A program made the translations under genes and the position numbers. This document shows positions 1 through 7,300 of a stretch of DNA of 8,460 nucleotides, in pieces. This DNA comes from Candidatus Delongbacteria bacterium (GTDB lineage Bacteria; UBA4055). Where the stretch lies: contig DMTS01000048.1 of the NCBI GenBank assembly GCA_003477045.1, forward strand, positions 1 through 8,460, in the 5' to 3' direction. How positions within the stretch are numbered: the stretch's first letter is position 1; each line of letters begins with the position of its first letter. The notes beneath the pieces are model-generated. The model was not told the origin of the DNA. It searched no databases and saw only the letters and a program-made list of their open reading frames with translations.

Positions 1-876
1 CCTGTCCGAGAAGTAAACTCTCTGCATGGGATTTGCAAGCCAGCCGGTCTGAACCACAACATCCGAGAAAAAGGATATCTGGGCATTGGGAGTTAACATC
101 TGTGAAATGATCAGAGAGAATGAATATGTGTTCCTGCCGTTATCATCAACGAGGGTATTACTCACAGGGCTCCAGATGAAGGGATCGCCGTCTTCAACTT
201 CATTTCCGTTGTTATCGAGAATATCAACTTCATTAAAGAAGCCTGCATCAAGATCGCCGCCCGTTTTGATGTAACTGATTATTTCAGTCGGATAGACCGG
301 TCGCCACTCATCAAGGTATATATTTGCTTTGATGCCTATTTCCGTATTTTTTGAATTGAAAAGCTTCGTGAAATTCCCACCGAAACCGAATGATGTATAA
401 TCGTATTCATTGGCGTAGCTGACATTTGCGCCTATGATAGTGTTCCTGTCGTCAGATGAATGGCTGTAACCTGCGTTTCCGTTCACCCAGACATCCTTTT
501 TTGAAGCGCCTGAAGACTCCACCCACGGACTTCCGGTAACGTCTCCGGTTGTGGAAGCACCGGTAAAAGGATTCAGATTGCTTGATGAAGCTGAAGTATA
601 AGCCGAAACGGTTCCGTCGATCGAAAGAACATCATCGGCACTGACCGGAATTGAAACATTTATATAAGTGGCATAGTCCGAAAGCTCTTCATTTCCTATC
701 CCGCCCGTTACGGCTGCGTTATCACCCTGTTGTGTGTAGAAGCTGCTGAGAACATCAAGTTCCACGGTTTCAAGGACTCTTTTTTTATACTCGGTTTCTT
801 CCTGCGGATAAACACAGCTGACTGCCAGTATTAGCGTAATAATTACTACTGAAATATTGGTCTTAATTACATCCAC
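1..876 (-). CDS. DUF3570 family protein, C-terminus beyond the window
   Basis: Partial gene read leftward; 292 codons are visible without a stop. A hydrophobic N-terminus (VIITLILAVS, about residues 11-20) looks like a signal peptide. It is followed by alternating polar/aromatic segments such as NEYDYTSFGFGG, KNTEIGIKANIYLDEW and VQTGWLANPMQRVYF, which I recognise as DUF3570, a family usually predicted to be an outer-membrane beta-barrel-like protein. Its biochemical function is unknown to me; it commonly sits beside ApbE and DUF4266 genes. I chose the GTG at 874-876 because GGAGG (882-886) lies five bases before it; an in-frame ATG at 898-900 is possible but less well spaced. The start overlaps the DUF4266 gene by 14 nt. 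LAVSC fits a permissive lipobox, but SPase I cleavage is equally possible. Two [ST]GA[ST] motifs occur: TGAS at residues 105-108 and SGAS at 122-125. Confidence 0.85.
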   Translation of the reverse strand, partial: MDVIKTNISVVIITLILAVSCVYPQEETEYKKRVLETVELDVLSSFYTQQGDNAAVTGGIGNEELSDYATYINVSIPVSADDVLSIDGTVSAYTSASSSNLNPFTGASTTGDVTGSPWVESSGASKKDVWVNGNAGYSHSSDDRNTIIGANVSYANEYDYTSFGFGGNFTKLFNSKNTEIGIKANIYLDEWRPVYPTEIISYIKTGGDLDAGFFNEVDILDNNGNEVEDGDPFIWSPVSNTLVDDNGRNTYSFSLIISQMLTPNAQISFFSDVVVQTGWLANPMQRVYFSDR

Positions 877-1075
877 AGCCGCCTCCGGCCTTTCCGCCAT
901 TAGCTCCCGAAGCACCTTCCCTGTATATCTGAAAGGAAGTCTCGAATTTATTTTCTTTTCTGTCTGACAGCTCCATATCGGGATCGCTTAAATTGACCTT
1001 TTCGTAACCTTTTACGGTTGCGCAGGATGACAGCATTATAAGCAGCATTATTAGAAGACAGATCTTTAATTTCAT
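863..1075 (-). CDS. DUF4266 small lipoprotein
   Basis: This 70-residue protein has a short charged start, a hydrophobic stretch and a clear lipobox, LSSC, with the lipidated cysteine at residue 18, so it should be exported and membrane-anchored. The end is diagnostic of DUF4266: a YREGASGANGG segment followed by a Gly-rich tail ending GGGCGCN, with two nearby cysteines (residues 67 and 69) that could bind metal or form a disulfide. The molecular function is not known. The ATG overlaps the stop of the ApbE fusion gene in an ATGA arrangement (4 nt), and the gene's 3' end overlaps the DUF3570 start by 14 nt, so translation of the three genes is probably coupled. Its own ribosome site is weak (AGGA about ten bases upstream), which fits dependence on the upstream gene. 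The family assignment is strong; a redox role is inferred only from the ApbE and thioredoxin neighbours. Confidence 0.88.
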   Translation of the reverse strand: MKLKICLLIMLLIMLSSCATVKGYEKVNLSDPDMELSDRKENKFETSFQIYREGASGANGGKAGGGCGCN

Positions 1076-2451
1076 TTTTGATTTATCCTGATATTTTTAG
1101 AATTATGAATTTTACCCGTGTCGTCAACTATTATGCATTCGACATCGGGCAGCTGTTCTATCCTGTCTATACCGGTTTCGGGACCCATAACCACAATGGC
1201 CGTGGCAAGCGCATCTGCAAGTTCGGCCGAAGGAGCAAATACCGTCGCGCTCACTATTCCGGTCGCCGGATAGCCTGTTCTAGGATCGATTATGTGCGAG
1301 TACTTTTTGTTGTTTAACATTACAAATTTTTCATAATCGCCTGATGTGACAACTGCGCCTTTTTTTAAAGGTAAAAGAGCGAAAGCCTTATTTTTATCCA
1401 TAGGATTCGTGATAGCTACTTCCCAGTCCCTGCCGTCGGGCTGTTTTCCCCATGTATTCATATCGCCTGACGCATTTATTATCCCTGCGCCGGCTCCCTT
1501 TGACATAAGCAGTTCTTTGGCTTTGTCGGCCGCATAGCCTTTTCCATTGGCTCCGAAGTCGATCCTCATACCTTCCAGTTTTAGAAAAACTGTATTCTGA
1601 GCCTTATCGGTCACGATATTCTTATAACCTATTTTTGAAGCTGCTTTCCTTACTTCTTCCTCTGCAGGAAGTTCTTTCATACTTCCGTCAAATTTCCATA
1701 TCTTATCCATGGAAGCAAAGCTTATATCAAACGCGCCGTCTGTAAGCTTTGAAACTGCTAATGACCGTTCTACCAGGTCGAAAAGCTCTTTAGAAACTTT
1801 AACAGGCGCAATTCCCGCATTTTTATTTATCAATGATGTTTCGGAAGATCCGATCCATGAAGAGATCAGGTTTTCAATTCTTGAGATCTCTGCGGCCGCA
1901 AGGTCAATATAAGTGTTCGCTTTAGCCGAATCTTTATCTATGACAGTGATATCGAACCTGCTGCCCATAAGTTTTAAAGTTCTGTGAAAAGCTTTGCCCT
2001 GATCGGTTTTTGCAGGAACGAACGAGTTCAGCAGTTTAATGTATTCGACCGGTGAAATTTCTTTGTATCCGGTTGTGCCCAGAACTTTTCCTTTACCGTC
2101 GAAGACCACTACGAATGGAACCGCTTCCTGTTTATTATATTTCTCGAACAGGATATTATTTTTTTCCTGCTGCTCTTTCGGCAGTTTATTTTCTTTCTTT
2201 TTAGGAAAATCCGCCATCAGCATAATGTAATGTTCTTTTGAATACTTTTTAAATTCTTCGGAACTCCAGATATTCTTATTTAATTTTATGCATGGCGTGC
2301 ACCAGTCGGAACCCTGAAATACAAGAATAACGGGTTTATTTTCCGAAGCGGCTTTTTTAATCGCAGTATCAAAGTCCGTGAGCCAATCCTGAGCGTTTAA
2401 AGTTAATACAGTTATAAAAAGCCATGTTATTATGAATTTTATTTTTTTAAT
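1072..2451 (-). CDS. apbE: Exported thioredoxin-fold / ApbE fusion (FAD:protein FMN transferase)
   Basis: From an ATT start this gives 459 residues. Residues 1-20 (KKIKFIITWLFITVLTLNA after the initiator) form a signal peptide. A thioredoxin-like domain follows (about 21-145) with WCTPC at 50-54 and the cis-proline segment VPFVVVFD at 111-118. The ApbE domain spans about 150-459, with GKGYAADKA (303-311), NASGD (326-330), TSGDYEKF (369-376), HIIDPRTG (386-393) and DALATA (413-418, the metal-binding end). ApbE enzymes use Mg2+ and FAD to attach FMN to a Ser/Thr of exported redox proteins. The first ATG in frame (2221-2223) would cut off the signal peptide and CxxC, so it cannot be the true start. 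The in-frame stop at 2475-2477 leaves no ATG, GTG or TTG before residue 77. ATT at 2449-2451, six bases after AAGGAG, fits best; a sequencing error from ATG is the alternative. First gene of the operon with DUF4266 and DUF3570. Confidence 0.9.
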   Translation of the reverse strand: MKKIKFIITWLFITVLTLNAQDWLTDFDTAIKKAASENKPVILVFQGSDWCTPCIKLNKNIWSSEEFKKYSKEHYIMLMADFPKKKENKLPKEQQEKNNILFEKYNKQEAVPFVVVFDGKGKVLGTTGYKEISPVEYIKLLNSFVPAKTDQGKAFHRTLKLMGSRFDITVIDKDSAKANTYIDLAAAEISRIENLISSWIGSSETSLINKNAGIAPVKVSKELFDLVERSLAVSKLTDGAFDISFASMDKIWKFDGSMKELPAEEEVRKAASKIGYKNIVTDKAQNTVFLKLEGMRIDFGANGKGYAADKAKELLMSKGAGAGIINASGDMNTWGKQPDGRDWEVAITNPMDKNKAFALLPLKKGAVVTSGDYEKFVMLNNKKYSHIIDPRTGYPATGIVSATVFAPSAELADALATAIVVMGPETGIDRIEQLPDVECIIVDDTGKIHNSKNIRINQK

Positions 2452-2457
2452 TTTCCG

Positions 2458-2463
2458 CTCCTT
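2458..2463 (-). promoter_or_regulatory. Shine-Dalgarno AAGGAG that fixes an AUU start
   Basis: Read on the minus strand, AAGGAG is followed by six bases (CGGAAA) and then ATT at 2449-2451, ideal spacing for initiation. The codons after ATT encode a textbook signal peptide (KKIKFII...). No standard start codon lies in frame between the upstream stop (2475-2477) and the thioredoxin domain, so this site decides the start of the Trx-ApbE gene. Confidence 0.75.
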
Positions 2464-2500
2464 TGTTAATTCATTTTAGGAACCTTTAAAGTATGCTAAT

Positions 2501-2506
2501 ATTATA
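2501..2506 (-). promoter_or_regulatory. -10 element (TATAAT) of the Trx-ApbE operon
   Basis: A perfect TATAAT on the minus strand lies about 50 bases before the ATT start. It predicts a transcript start near 2494 and a leader of roughly 43 nt. No good -35 hexamer occurs 16-18 bases upstream, which is typical of an activator-dependent promoter. Assignment is by motif only. Confidence 0.5.
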
Positions 2507-2528
2507 TACTAAAAGCTTTGAGTAATCT

Positions 2529-2542
2529 ATGATATAAGTCAA
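2529..2542 (-). promoter_or_regulatory. FNR/CRP-family-like box
   Basis: The minus strand reads TTGACTTATATCAT, matching the FNR consensus TTGAT-N4-ATCAA at 8 of 10 defined positions. Its centre (2535.5) is about 41.5 bases before the transcript start predicted from the TATAAT at 2501-2506, the classical class II activator position, and the promoter lacks a -35. This suggests oxygen- or redox-responsive activation of the Trx-ApbE operon. The regulator itself is not in the window, and its binding preference in this organism is unknown. Confidence 0.4.
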
Positions 2543-2550
2543 GTTATATC
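2531..2550. repeat. Perfect 7-bp inverted repeat in the divergent region
   Basis: GATATAA (2531-2537) and TTATATC (2544-2550) are perfect inverted arms separated by six bases (GTCAAG). The repeat overlaps the FNR-like box at 2529-2542. It could be a dimeric regulator's operator serving the leftward operon, the MATE gene, or both. The sequence shows only symmetry and position. Confidence 0.45.
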
Positions 2551-2563
2551 GTTTAGATTTTCA

Positions 2564-2592
2564 TTGCTTATATTTATTCTTTTAGCTAAATT
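2564..2592 (+). promoter_or_regulatory. Possible sigma70-type promoter of the MATE gene
   Basis: TTGCTT (2564-2569) and TAAATT (2587-2592) are separated by 17 bases, giving a predicted transcript start near 2599 and a leader of about 35 nt. Both hexamers are imperfect in an AT-rich region, so this is a candidate only. Confidence 0.35.
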
Positions 2593-2604
2593 TCGCGCCG
2601 CGAA
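2581..2604. repeat. Two adjoining palindromes over the MATE promoter start
   Basis: TTTAGCTAAA (2581-2590) is a perfect 10-bp palindrome overlapping the proposed -10. TTCGCG-C-CGCGAA (2592-2604) is a perfect 6-bp inverted repeat with one central base, sitting on the predicted transcript start. The GC-rich core stands out in an AT-rich spacer. A symmetric site here would suit a repressor of the drug exporter, such as a TetR- or MarR-type protein, but no such gene is in the window. Confidence 0.4.
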
Positions 2605-2633
2605 CTACAAGTATTAAGTACAAGAGAAAAGTG

Positions 2634-3992
2634 ATGAATTCAAAAACGCTGACAGTAAAGGAAGTAAACCGCAATATCTTCAGAATGATGATACCCATAA
2701 CGCTGGAGGGTCTTCTTCAGACCACGGCTGGTTTTATCTCATCGGCTATGATCGGGAGGCTGGATAAGATCGCACTCTCATCCCAGCTTCTGGGGGTCAG
2801 GATCAGCATGATCATCTGGGCTTTGTGCCGCGGTCTCAGCATGGGAGCTTCTGTTCTCGTTTCCCAGGCTTTCGGAGCAAAGAAATACGATCAGATGCGC
2901 GAGATAATCTGGCAGCTTCTGCTTTCTTCATTTCTTTTTACTCTCACATTATCTGCTATTACGACAATATTTGCTCCTCAGCTGATCGGAGTTCTTTCTG
3001 ACAGACCTGAGATCATTTCCAACGGCTCACTTTATCTTCGTATAGCCATCTGGGGCATGCCGTTCTTCGGACTCATGATCGTCTCGAACGCCGTGCTTCA
3101 GTCCATGAGCAACGCCCGTGTTCCTATGATGCTGACCACCGGAATGAACATAATCAATATAATTGCCGGCTACACACTGATATTCGGAAATTTCGGATTT
3201 CCGCGCCTCGGGATAATAGGAGCGGCTCTGGGCACAATGACCGCCTACACTTTATCAGGGATTTTCGCCGTCACCTATCTTGTTCGCAAGAATGGTGTGC
3301 TTGAAGGCTATTTCAGATTTAAAATGGTTAAACTGAAAAAAGACCTTCTAAAAAAGATCTACGGTCTCGGCATTCCCGCTTCATTCGAATCGGTCAGCTG
3401 GTCGGTCGCCTCAGTGCTATTATCATTCATTCTTCTTAAAATGGGAGACACGGTTTACGCCGCGCACAATTTAGGAGTCACAGCCGAATCTGTATCATAT
3501 ACCCCCGCCTTCGGCTTCAGTATAGTTTCCGCTGCTTTTATCGGGCAGTCTCTCGGAAGCAAAAATCCTGAAAATGCCCGTTTATACTTTAAACAGACAA
3601 TAAAGAGCTCGATAATTCTGACATCATTTTCAGTCTTCATCCTTTTAGTCTTTCCCGCTTTTATAATGTCTCTATTAACCGATAAAGCTGATGTGATCGA
3701 ATACGGCGTTATATATCTAATACTTATGGCCCTTGTTCAGATCCCGCAGAACCTGACCGGAGTTATCTTCGGCGCATTAAGAGGCGCAGGCTTTGTTAAA
3801 ACCACCATGTTCGTGGCTACATCAGGCCTGTGGGGGGTGCGTGTTGTATCCTGCTTTATCGCATATTACTTTTTTGATGCATCTATCATTGCGATCTGGA
3901 TAATAATGGACCTCGATCTCGTTTACCGCTTCCTGTTGAGCCTGTATTTTTTCAAAAAGCGCAGAATATACGATCAGAAAGCGCTGGTGTAG
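2634..3992 (+). CDS. MATE family multidrug/cation antiporter
   Basis: This 452-residue integral membrane protein has the length and roughly 12 hydrophobic helices usual for MATE exporters, which move cationic drugs or metabolites outward using a Na+ or H+ gradient. Family-typical segments are the N-terminal IPITLEGLLQTTAGFISSAMIG, SMGASVLVSQAFGAK, the loop PRLGIIGAALGT with MNIINIIAGYTLIFG before it, and the second-half repeat YTPAFGFSIVSAAFIGQSLGSKNPENAR. The substrate and coupling ion cannot be told from sequence. ATG at 2634 is preferred because the weak AAGAG (2622-2626) is seven bases away; the GTG immediately before it (2631) is an alternative and adds one residue. It is transcribed alone and divergently from the Trx-ApbE operon. 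No strong terminator follows. Confidence 0.92.
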   Translation: MNSKTLTVKEVNRNIFRMMIPITLEGLLQTTAGFISSAMIGRLDKIALSSQLLGVRISMIIWALCRGLSMGASVLVSQAFGAKKYDQMREIIWQLLLSSFLFTLTLSAITTIFAPQLIGVLSDRPEIISNGSLYLRIAIWGMPFFGLMIVSNAVLQSMSNARVPMMLTTGMNIINIIAGYTLIFGNFGFPRLGIIGAALGTMTAYTLSGIFAVTYLVRKNGVLEGYFRFKMVKLKKDLLKKIYGLGIPASFESVSWSVASVLLSFILLKMGDTVYAAHNLGVTAESVSYTPAFGFSIVSAAFIGQSLGSKNPENARLYFKQTIKSSIILTSFSVFILLVFPAFIMSLLTDKADVIEYGVIYLILMALVQIPQNLTGVIFGALRGAGFVKTTMFVATSGLWGVRVVSCFIAYYFFDASIIAIWIIMDLDLVYRFLLSLYFFKKRRIYDQKALV

Positions 3993-3995
3993 CGC
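3981..3995. repeat. Short hairpin at the MATE stop codon
   Basis: GCGCT (3981-3985) and AGCGC (3991-3995) form a perfect 5-bp stem with loop GGTGT, overlapping the MATE stop codon. It lies between two convergent genes only five bases apart. No T-run follows on either strand, so it is at best a weak or bidirectional termination aid. Confidence 0.3.
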
Positions 3996-3997
3996 AT

Positions 3998-4245
3998 CTA
4001 AGCAGGGTCTATGTCTATCCTGCTGACTTTTCTATCCCTAATTTTATGCGCAATCTCTCCTGAAACTTTCCTTACTGCATCAATGTTCTTCGAGTAAACA
4101 GTGACCGTCTGTTCTGCCGAATATCTGAATTCCGCTTTCACATCCCCACCGCCACTGCTGCGCTGCTTAACAAAAATCCCAGCATCGACAAACCAAGAAA
4201 CATCCATATTACGAGAATTAATGCCGGAGAACAGTTACTTTTCAT
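3998..4245 (-). pseudogene. Decayed SIMPL (DUF541) domain protein remnant
   Basis: Starting at ATG 4243-4245 (GAGG nine bases upstream), one frame encodes 35 residues resembling the N-terminal anchor of SIMPL proteins: PALILVIWMFLGLSMLGFLL then SSAA, followed by a stop at 4138-4140. A second frame then encodes FRYSAEQTVTVYSKNIDAVR followed by KVSGEIAHKIRD, closely like the middle of bacterial SIMPL domains, and ends at a TAG at 3998-4000. A full-length relative is about 230-240 residues. Here the segment after the anchor (VTVKGL and onward) and the C-terminal hundred or so residues are missing, and the two parts are out of frame. An internal deletion with frameshift plus truncation explains this best. 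A 69-residue open frame (3998-4207) spans the second part, but its first 20 or so residues are just the anchor read in the wrong frame. The family's function is poorly defined. It lies 80 bp after the caspase gene. Confidence 0.65.
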
Positions 4246-4266
4246 CGTTTGCAACCTCGCACTTTG

Positions 4267-4285
4267 TTATATTTCGGTAATATAA
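4267..4285. repeat. Perfect inverted repeat upstream of the SIMPL remnant
   Basis: TTATATT (4267-4273) and AATATAA (4279-4285) are perfect 7-bp arms around TCGGT. On the minus strand it lies just ahead of the ribosome site of the SIMPL remnant, next to TTGACTTATAT (4280-4290). It may be a leftover operator or an AT-rich hairpin. No T-run marks it as a terminator for the caspase gene. Confidence 0.3.
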
Positions 4286-4325
4286 GTCAACATCCCGTCA
4301 ATACCTCTCTAATGATCGTTGAATT

Positions 4326-7300
4326 TTATCTTACAACAGGAAAACTCAAGCTCTGATAAATATTGTCTCGATCGACCGTCGGATGTTGCTTTTCTCCGCT
4401 GAGTAAAGGTACTGCTTTCGACACATAATCTCTTAATTCATCCGAAGTGATCTTTCCGTTCAGGTCTGCATCTGCTTTTCCTTTAAACCCGTTAATAATT
4501 TCCTCCGTAAAAAAACCGTTTTTGTAATCATCGCTTTCAAAAGAAAATTCGCCACCCTTTGATGATGAAAAGACTATAGCGCCCGATCTTCTGGAAAGGT
4601 CATTGAAAATATATCTGTCTCTCTCCAAAAGAAATTCTCTTTTTTTTCTGGTCAGATTCTTCTTTAATGCGATTGTCAGTGCTCTTGTCGTTCTTGCCCT
4701 TATCCCCCTGCTGCCGGCGTAATCAAAATATTCGGTGCTGACCTCTTCGTCTATCTCACCTGATTCGCATGTATCCATCAGAAAAAGCTTGTTCCGCGGT
4801 TTTATCCCCCGCAGAAGATCTTCTACTAGTTCGAACTCCGCAGCAGTTTCTTTCAGGTCATTAATATCCGTATCATGCGTTATATAGTAATATGTCGCAC
4901 TATTGTCAGCATCGTGAACTCCATGCCCTGCGATGAAAAGCACAAAAGTATCGTTTACTCCTGCATTTAGAAGTAAATCTTTCGCGCTGATAATATTCTC
5001 TTTCGTGACATCTTCATTGATAAAAGTATTCACATACACATTATTATAGGCATCACCGGTCTTTTGAAAGAGATCCGCAAGATCAAGTACATCCTGATCA
5101 GCATATTGAAGATTGAGTGTACTGTTTTTGTAATTTGAAACGCCAAAACCTATAAAGTACAGGTCGCCTATTGATTTTTGATCGTTCTCAGCATAAAAAA
5201 CTGAACGATATGACTCAGCTCCTCTATCATTTACGCAGGATATCTCTATTTTATTTTTCCCGTTACTAAGTTCTACCTGCTCATAGATCTCCTGCTTTTT
5301 CCCCGATACTTTTTTACCGTATGAACCGTACACTGGAACATCGTTCACATAGACGTTATAGCTATAAAGTTCATATTGCTTTTCCATAATAATAAAATTC
5401 ACATTCAGAATTGTATCTTCCTGTCTTGTTCCTATAATACTTAACTCAGGCACATTAAAAGAATTCAGTGAATCTACACCGCTGATATTAAGTTTTTTCA
5501 GCCTTTTCAAATGTTTATTGTAAAAATAAGCCTTTGTCTGTACTGAATCAATTTCGATACGGTCCAGTAAAAGATCAGGTCTGTTGTTTTTAACAGCAAA
5601 CTGGTCAATGGCATAGGCTTCAAGTCCTTTACACATCGCGATCAGTTCCCCTCCTTTAGCCGAACTGTCAAAATACCCTTTATTATCAAAAACGATCCAG
5701 TCCTTATCATTTGATACAATTGAAACATTTTCCCCACTTTGAATATTCCATATTTTAGCCAGCCCGTCTGCCCATGAGCTGGAAATGAGATATTTACCGC
5801 CTGATAAAAAAAAGAGATGTGATATAGATCCGTTGTGTCCGGTCATTTTTTTTAATACAGTATTTCCTGCTGTTTCCCATAAATTGATCGTCCCATTCGC
5901 TTCGCCTGAAGCCATGTATCGGCCATCCTGCGAAAACGCAACGGTATTAATTTGTGATTCATGACCCTTTAATTCCTGATACGGATACTTTTCTGATACT
6001 TTATATAATCCTATTGAGTTAAAATCAAGTTTAGGAGCCGCATAATAATCTTTTGCGGGATTTACGGACAGGAACCATGTATTCGGACAATATACCTCTT
6101 TAAGTAAATTTAAGCTCGGTATTCCGAAAATATTTATACGTTCAGTATTATCACCATTAAATGATACAATCAGCTCATTAGCTGTCGTAACTTCAAGTTC
6201 GCTGACGGGACCGCTGAGTTTTTCTAATAAATGTGAAACCGTTTTCCAGTTTTTTGTTGATACAGTCTCTATTTCACCATCATAAGTACCTATAACAAGA
6301 TAATCATTTTTAGGAGTTACTAATAAATCTCGTACATAATCTTTTACATCTTTTATTTTGGCAACCTCTTCACCGTTTTCTGTTTCAATTACATTTACCT
6401 GCCTGTAATTGTAATCATTGCTGTGCACAGGGGAATAGATCAAATATTTATCGTCTCTAGTTAGTGCGATCCTGTGTATGGGATAAGGCTGTACGAAAGT
6501 TTTATATACACTGAGATCTGACAAACGCCACATACTGATAACATTTTTATAAACGCTGAAAATATATTTTCCGTCATATGTGGGAACGATCAGCCTGCTT
6601 TCAAGCTCCCGGGACCCGATTCTTTTTTTTAAAAGACCGGTATTCAGATTATACAGGTCAATATGGTTCTCAAAATAGCCTACAGCTATGTGTTCACCAT
6701 CAGGACTTAAGCTTATGCATGAAATTATATCCGGAACTTCTATTACTTTTTGCACCTTCCAGTCAGACGTTGAGATTATTACTATCTCTTCTGCTTTCAT
6801 TGTGGTTGTCGCAAGAACCTTACCATCCCGGGAAAGGCACATATACATATGAAAACCTTTCTTATTTTTTATTTTCTTGAAATATTTAAGATTCACTCCG
6901 TCACCCTTAGTTATTATTTCCCAAACATGAAGATTATCATCATTTGCATATCTAACTATAAGGTAGCGATTGTCTTGAGTCACTGTAAAGCTTAACGGGA
7001 AATTATCTTCAGGCAACGATTTTTCAAACACTACTTTTTTATCCTGAATATTCCAGATTCTTATAAAAGCATCCCTTGAACCTGATATAATAAATTTATC
7101 GTCGGCAGTAATAGCGAGGCATGTTATTTCAGAGTTAATGTTTATTGATTTCCCTACAGAATATTTACTCCCTATACTATAGATATTAATGCTGTCTTTT
7201 TCGCTGGACGCAATAAAACTGCCATCACTGGAAAATTCAATATTAGCATCGTGATTATTTCTCGATATAGTTTGCAATTCCGAACCTGAGTTGAAATCAC

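Noticed and set aside
86..274. Plus-strand 62-residue open frame at the left end
   Set aside because: It is opposite the DUF3570 coding region, which is strongly protein-like on the minus strand; Ser/Pro-rich shadow composition.
1078..1317. Plus-strand open frame opposite the ApbE C-terminus
   Set aside because: It lies wholly opposite conserved ApbE motifs (HIIDPRTG, DALATA), has no recognisable domain and no convincing ribosome site.
1072..2223. ATG at 2221-2223 as the start of the ApbE gene (383 residues)
   Set aside because: It would begin inside the thioredoxin fold and discard the signal peptide and the WCTPC active site, which are in the same frame directly upstream; no ribosome site precedes it.
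3981..3995. Hairpin at the MATE stop as a rho-independent terminator
   Set aside because: The stem is only 5 bp and no T-run follows on either strand, so it is kept only as a short inverted repeat.
4246..4325. Terminator after the caspase gene
   Set aside because: I found no GC-rich stem followed by a T-run in this 80-bp gap; the AT-rich 7-bp inverted repeat there lacks terminator features.
6578..6880. 100-residue plus-strand open frame inside the caspase gene
   Set aside because: It is antisense to conserved WD40 coding sequence, has a composition unlike a folded protein and no ribosome site; it is a shadow frame.
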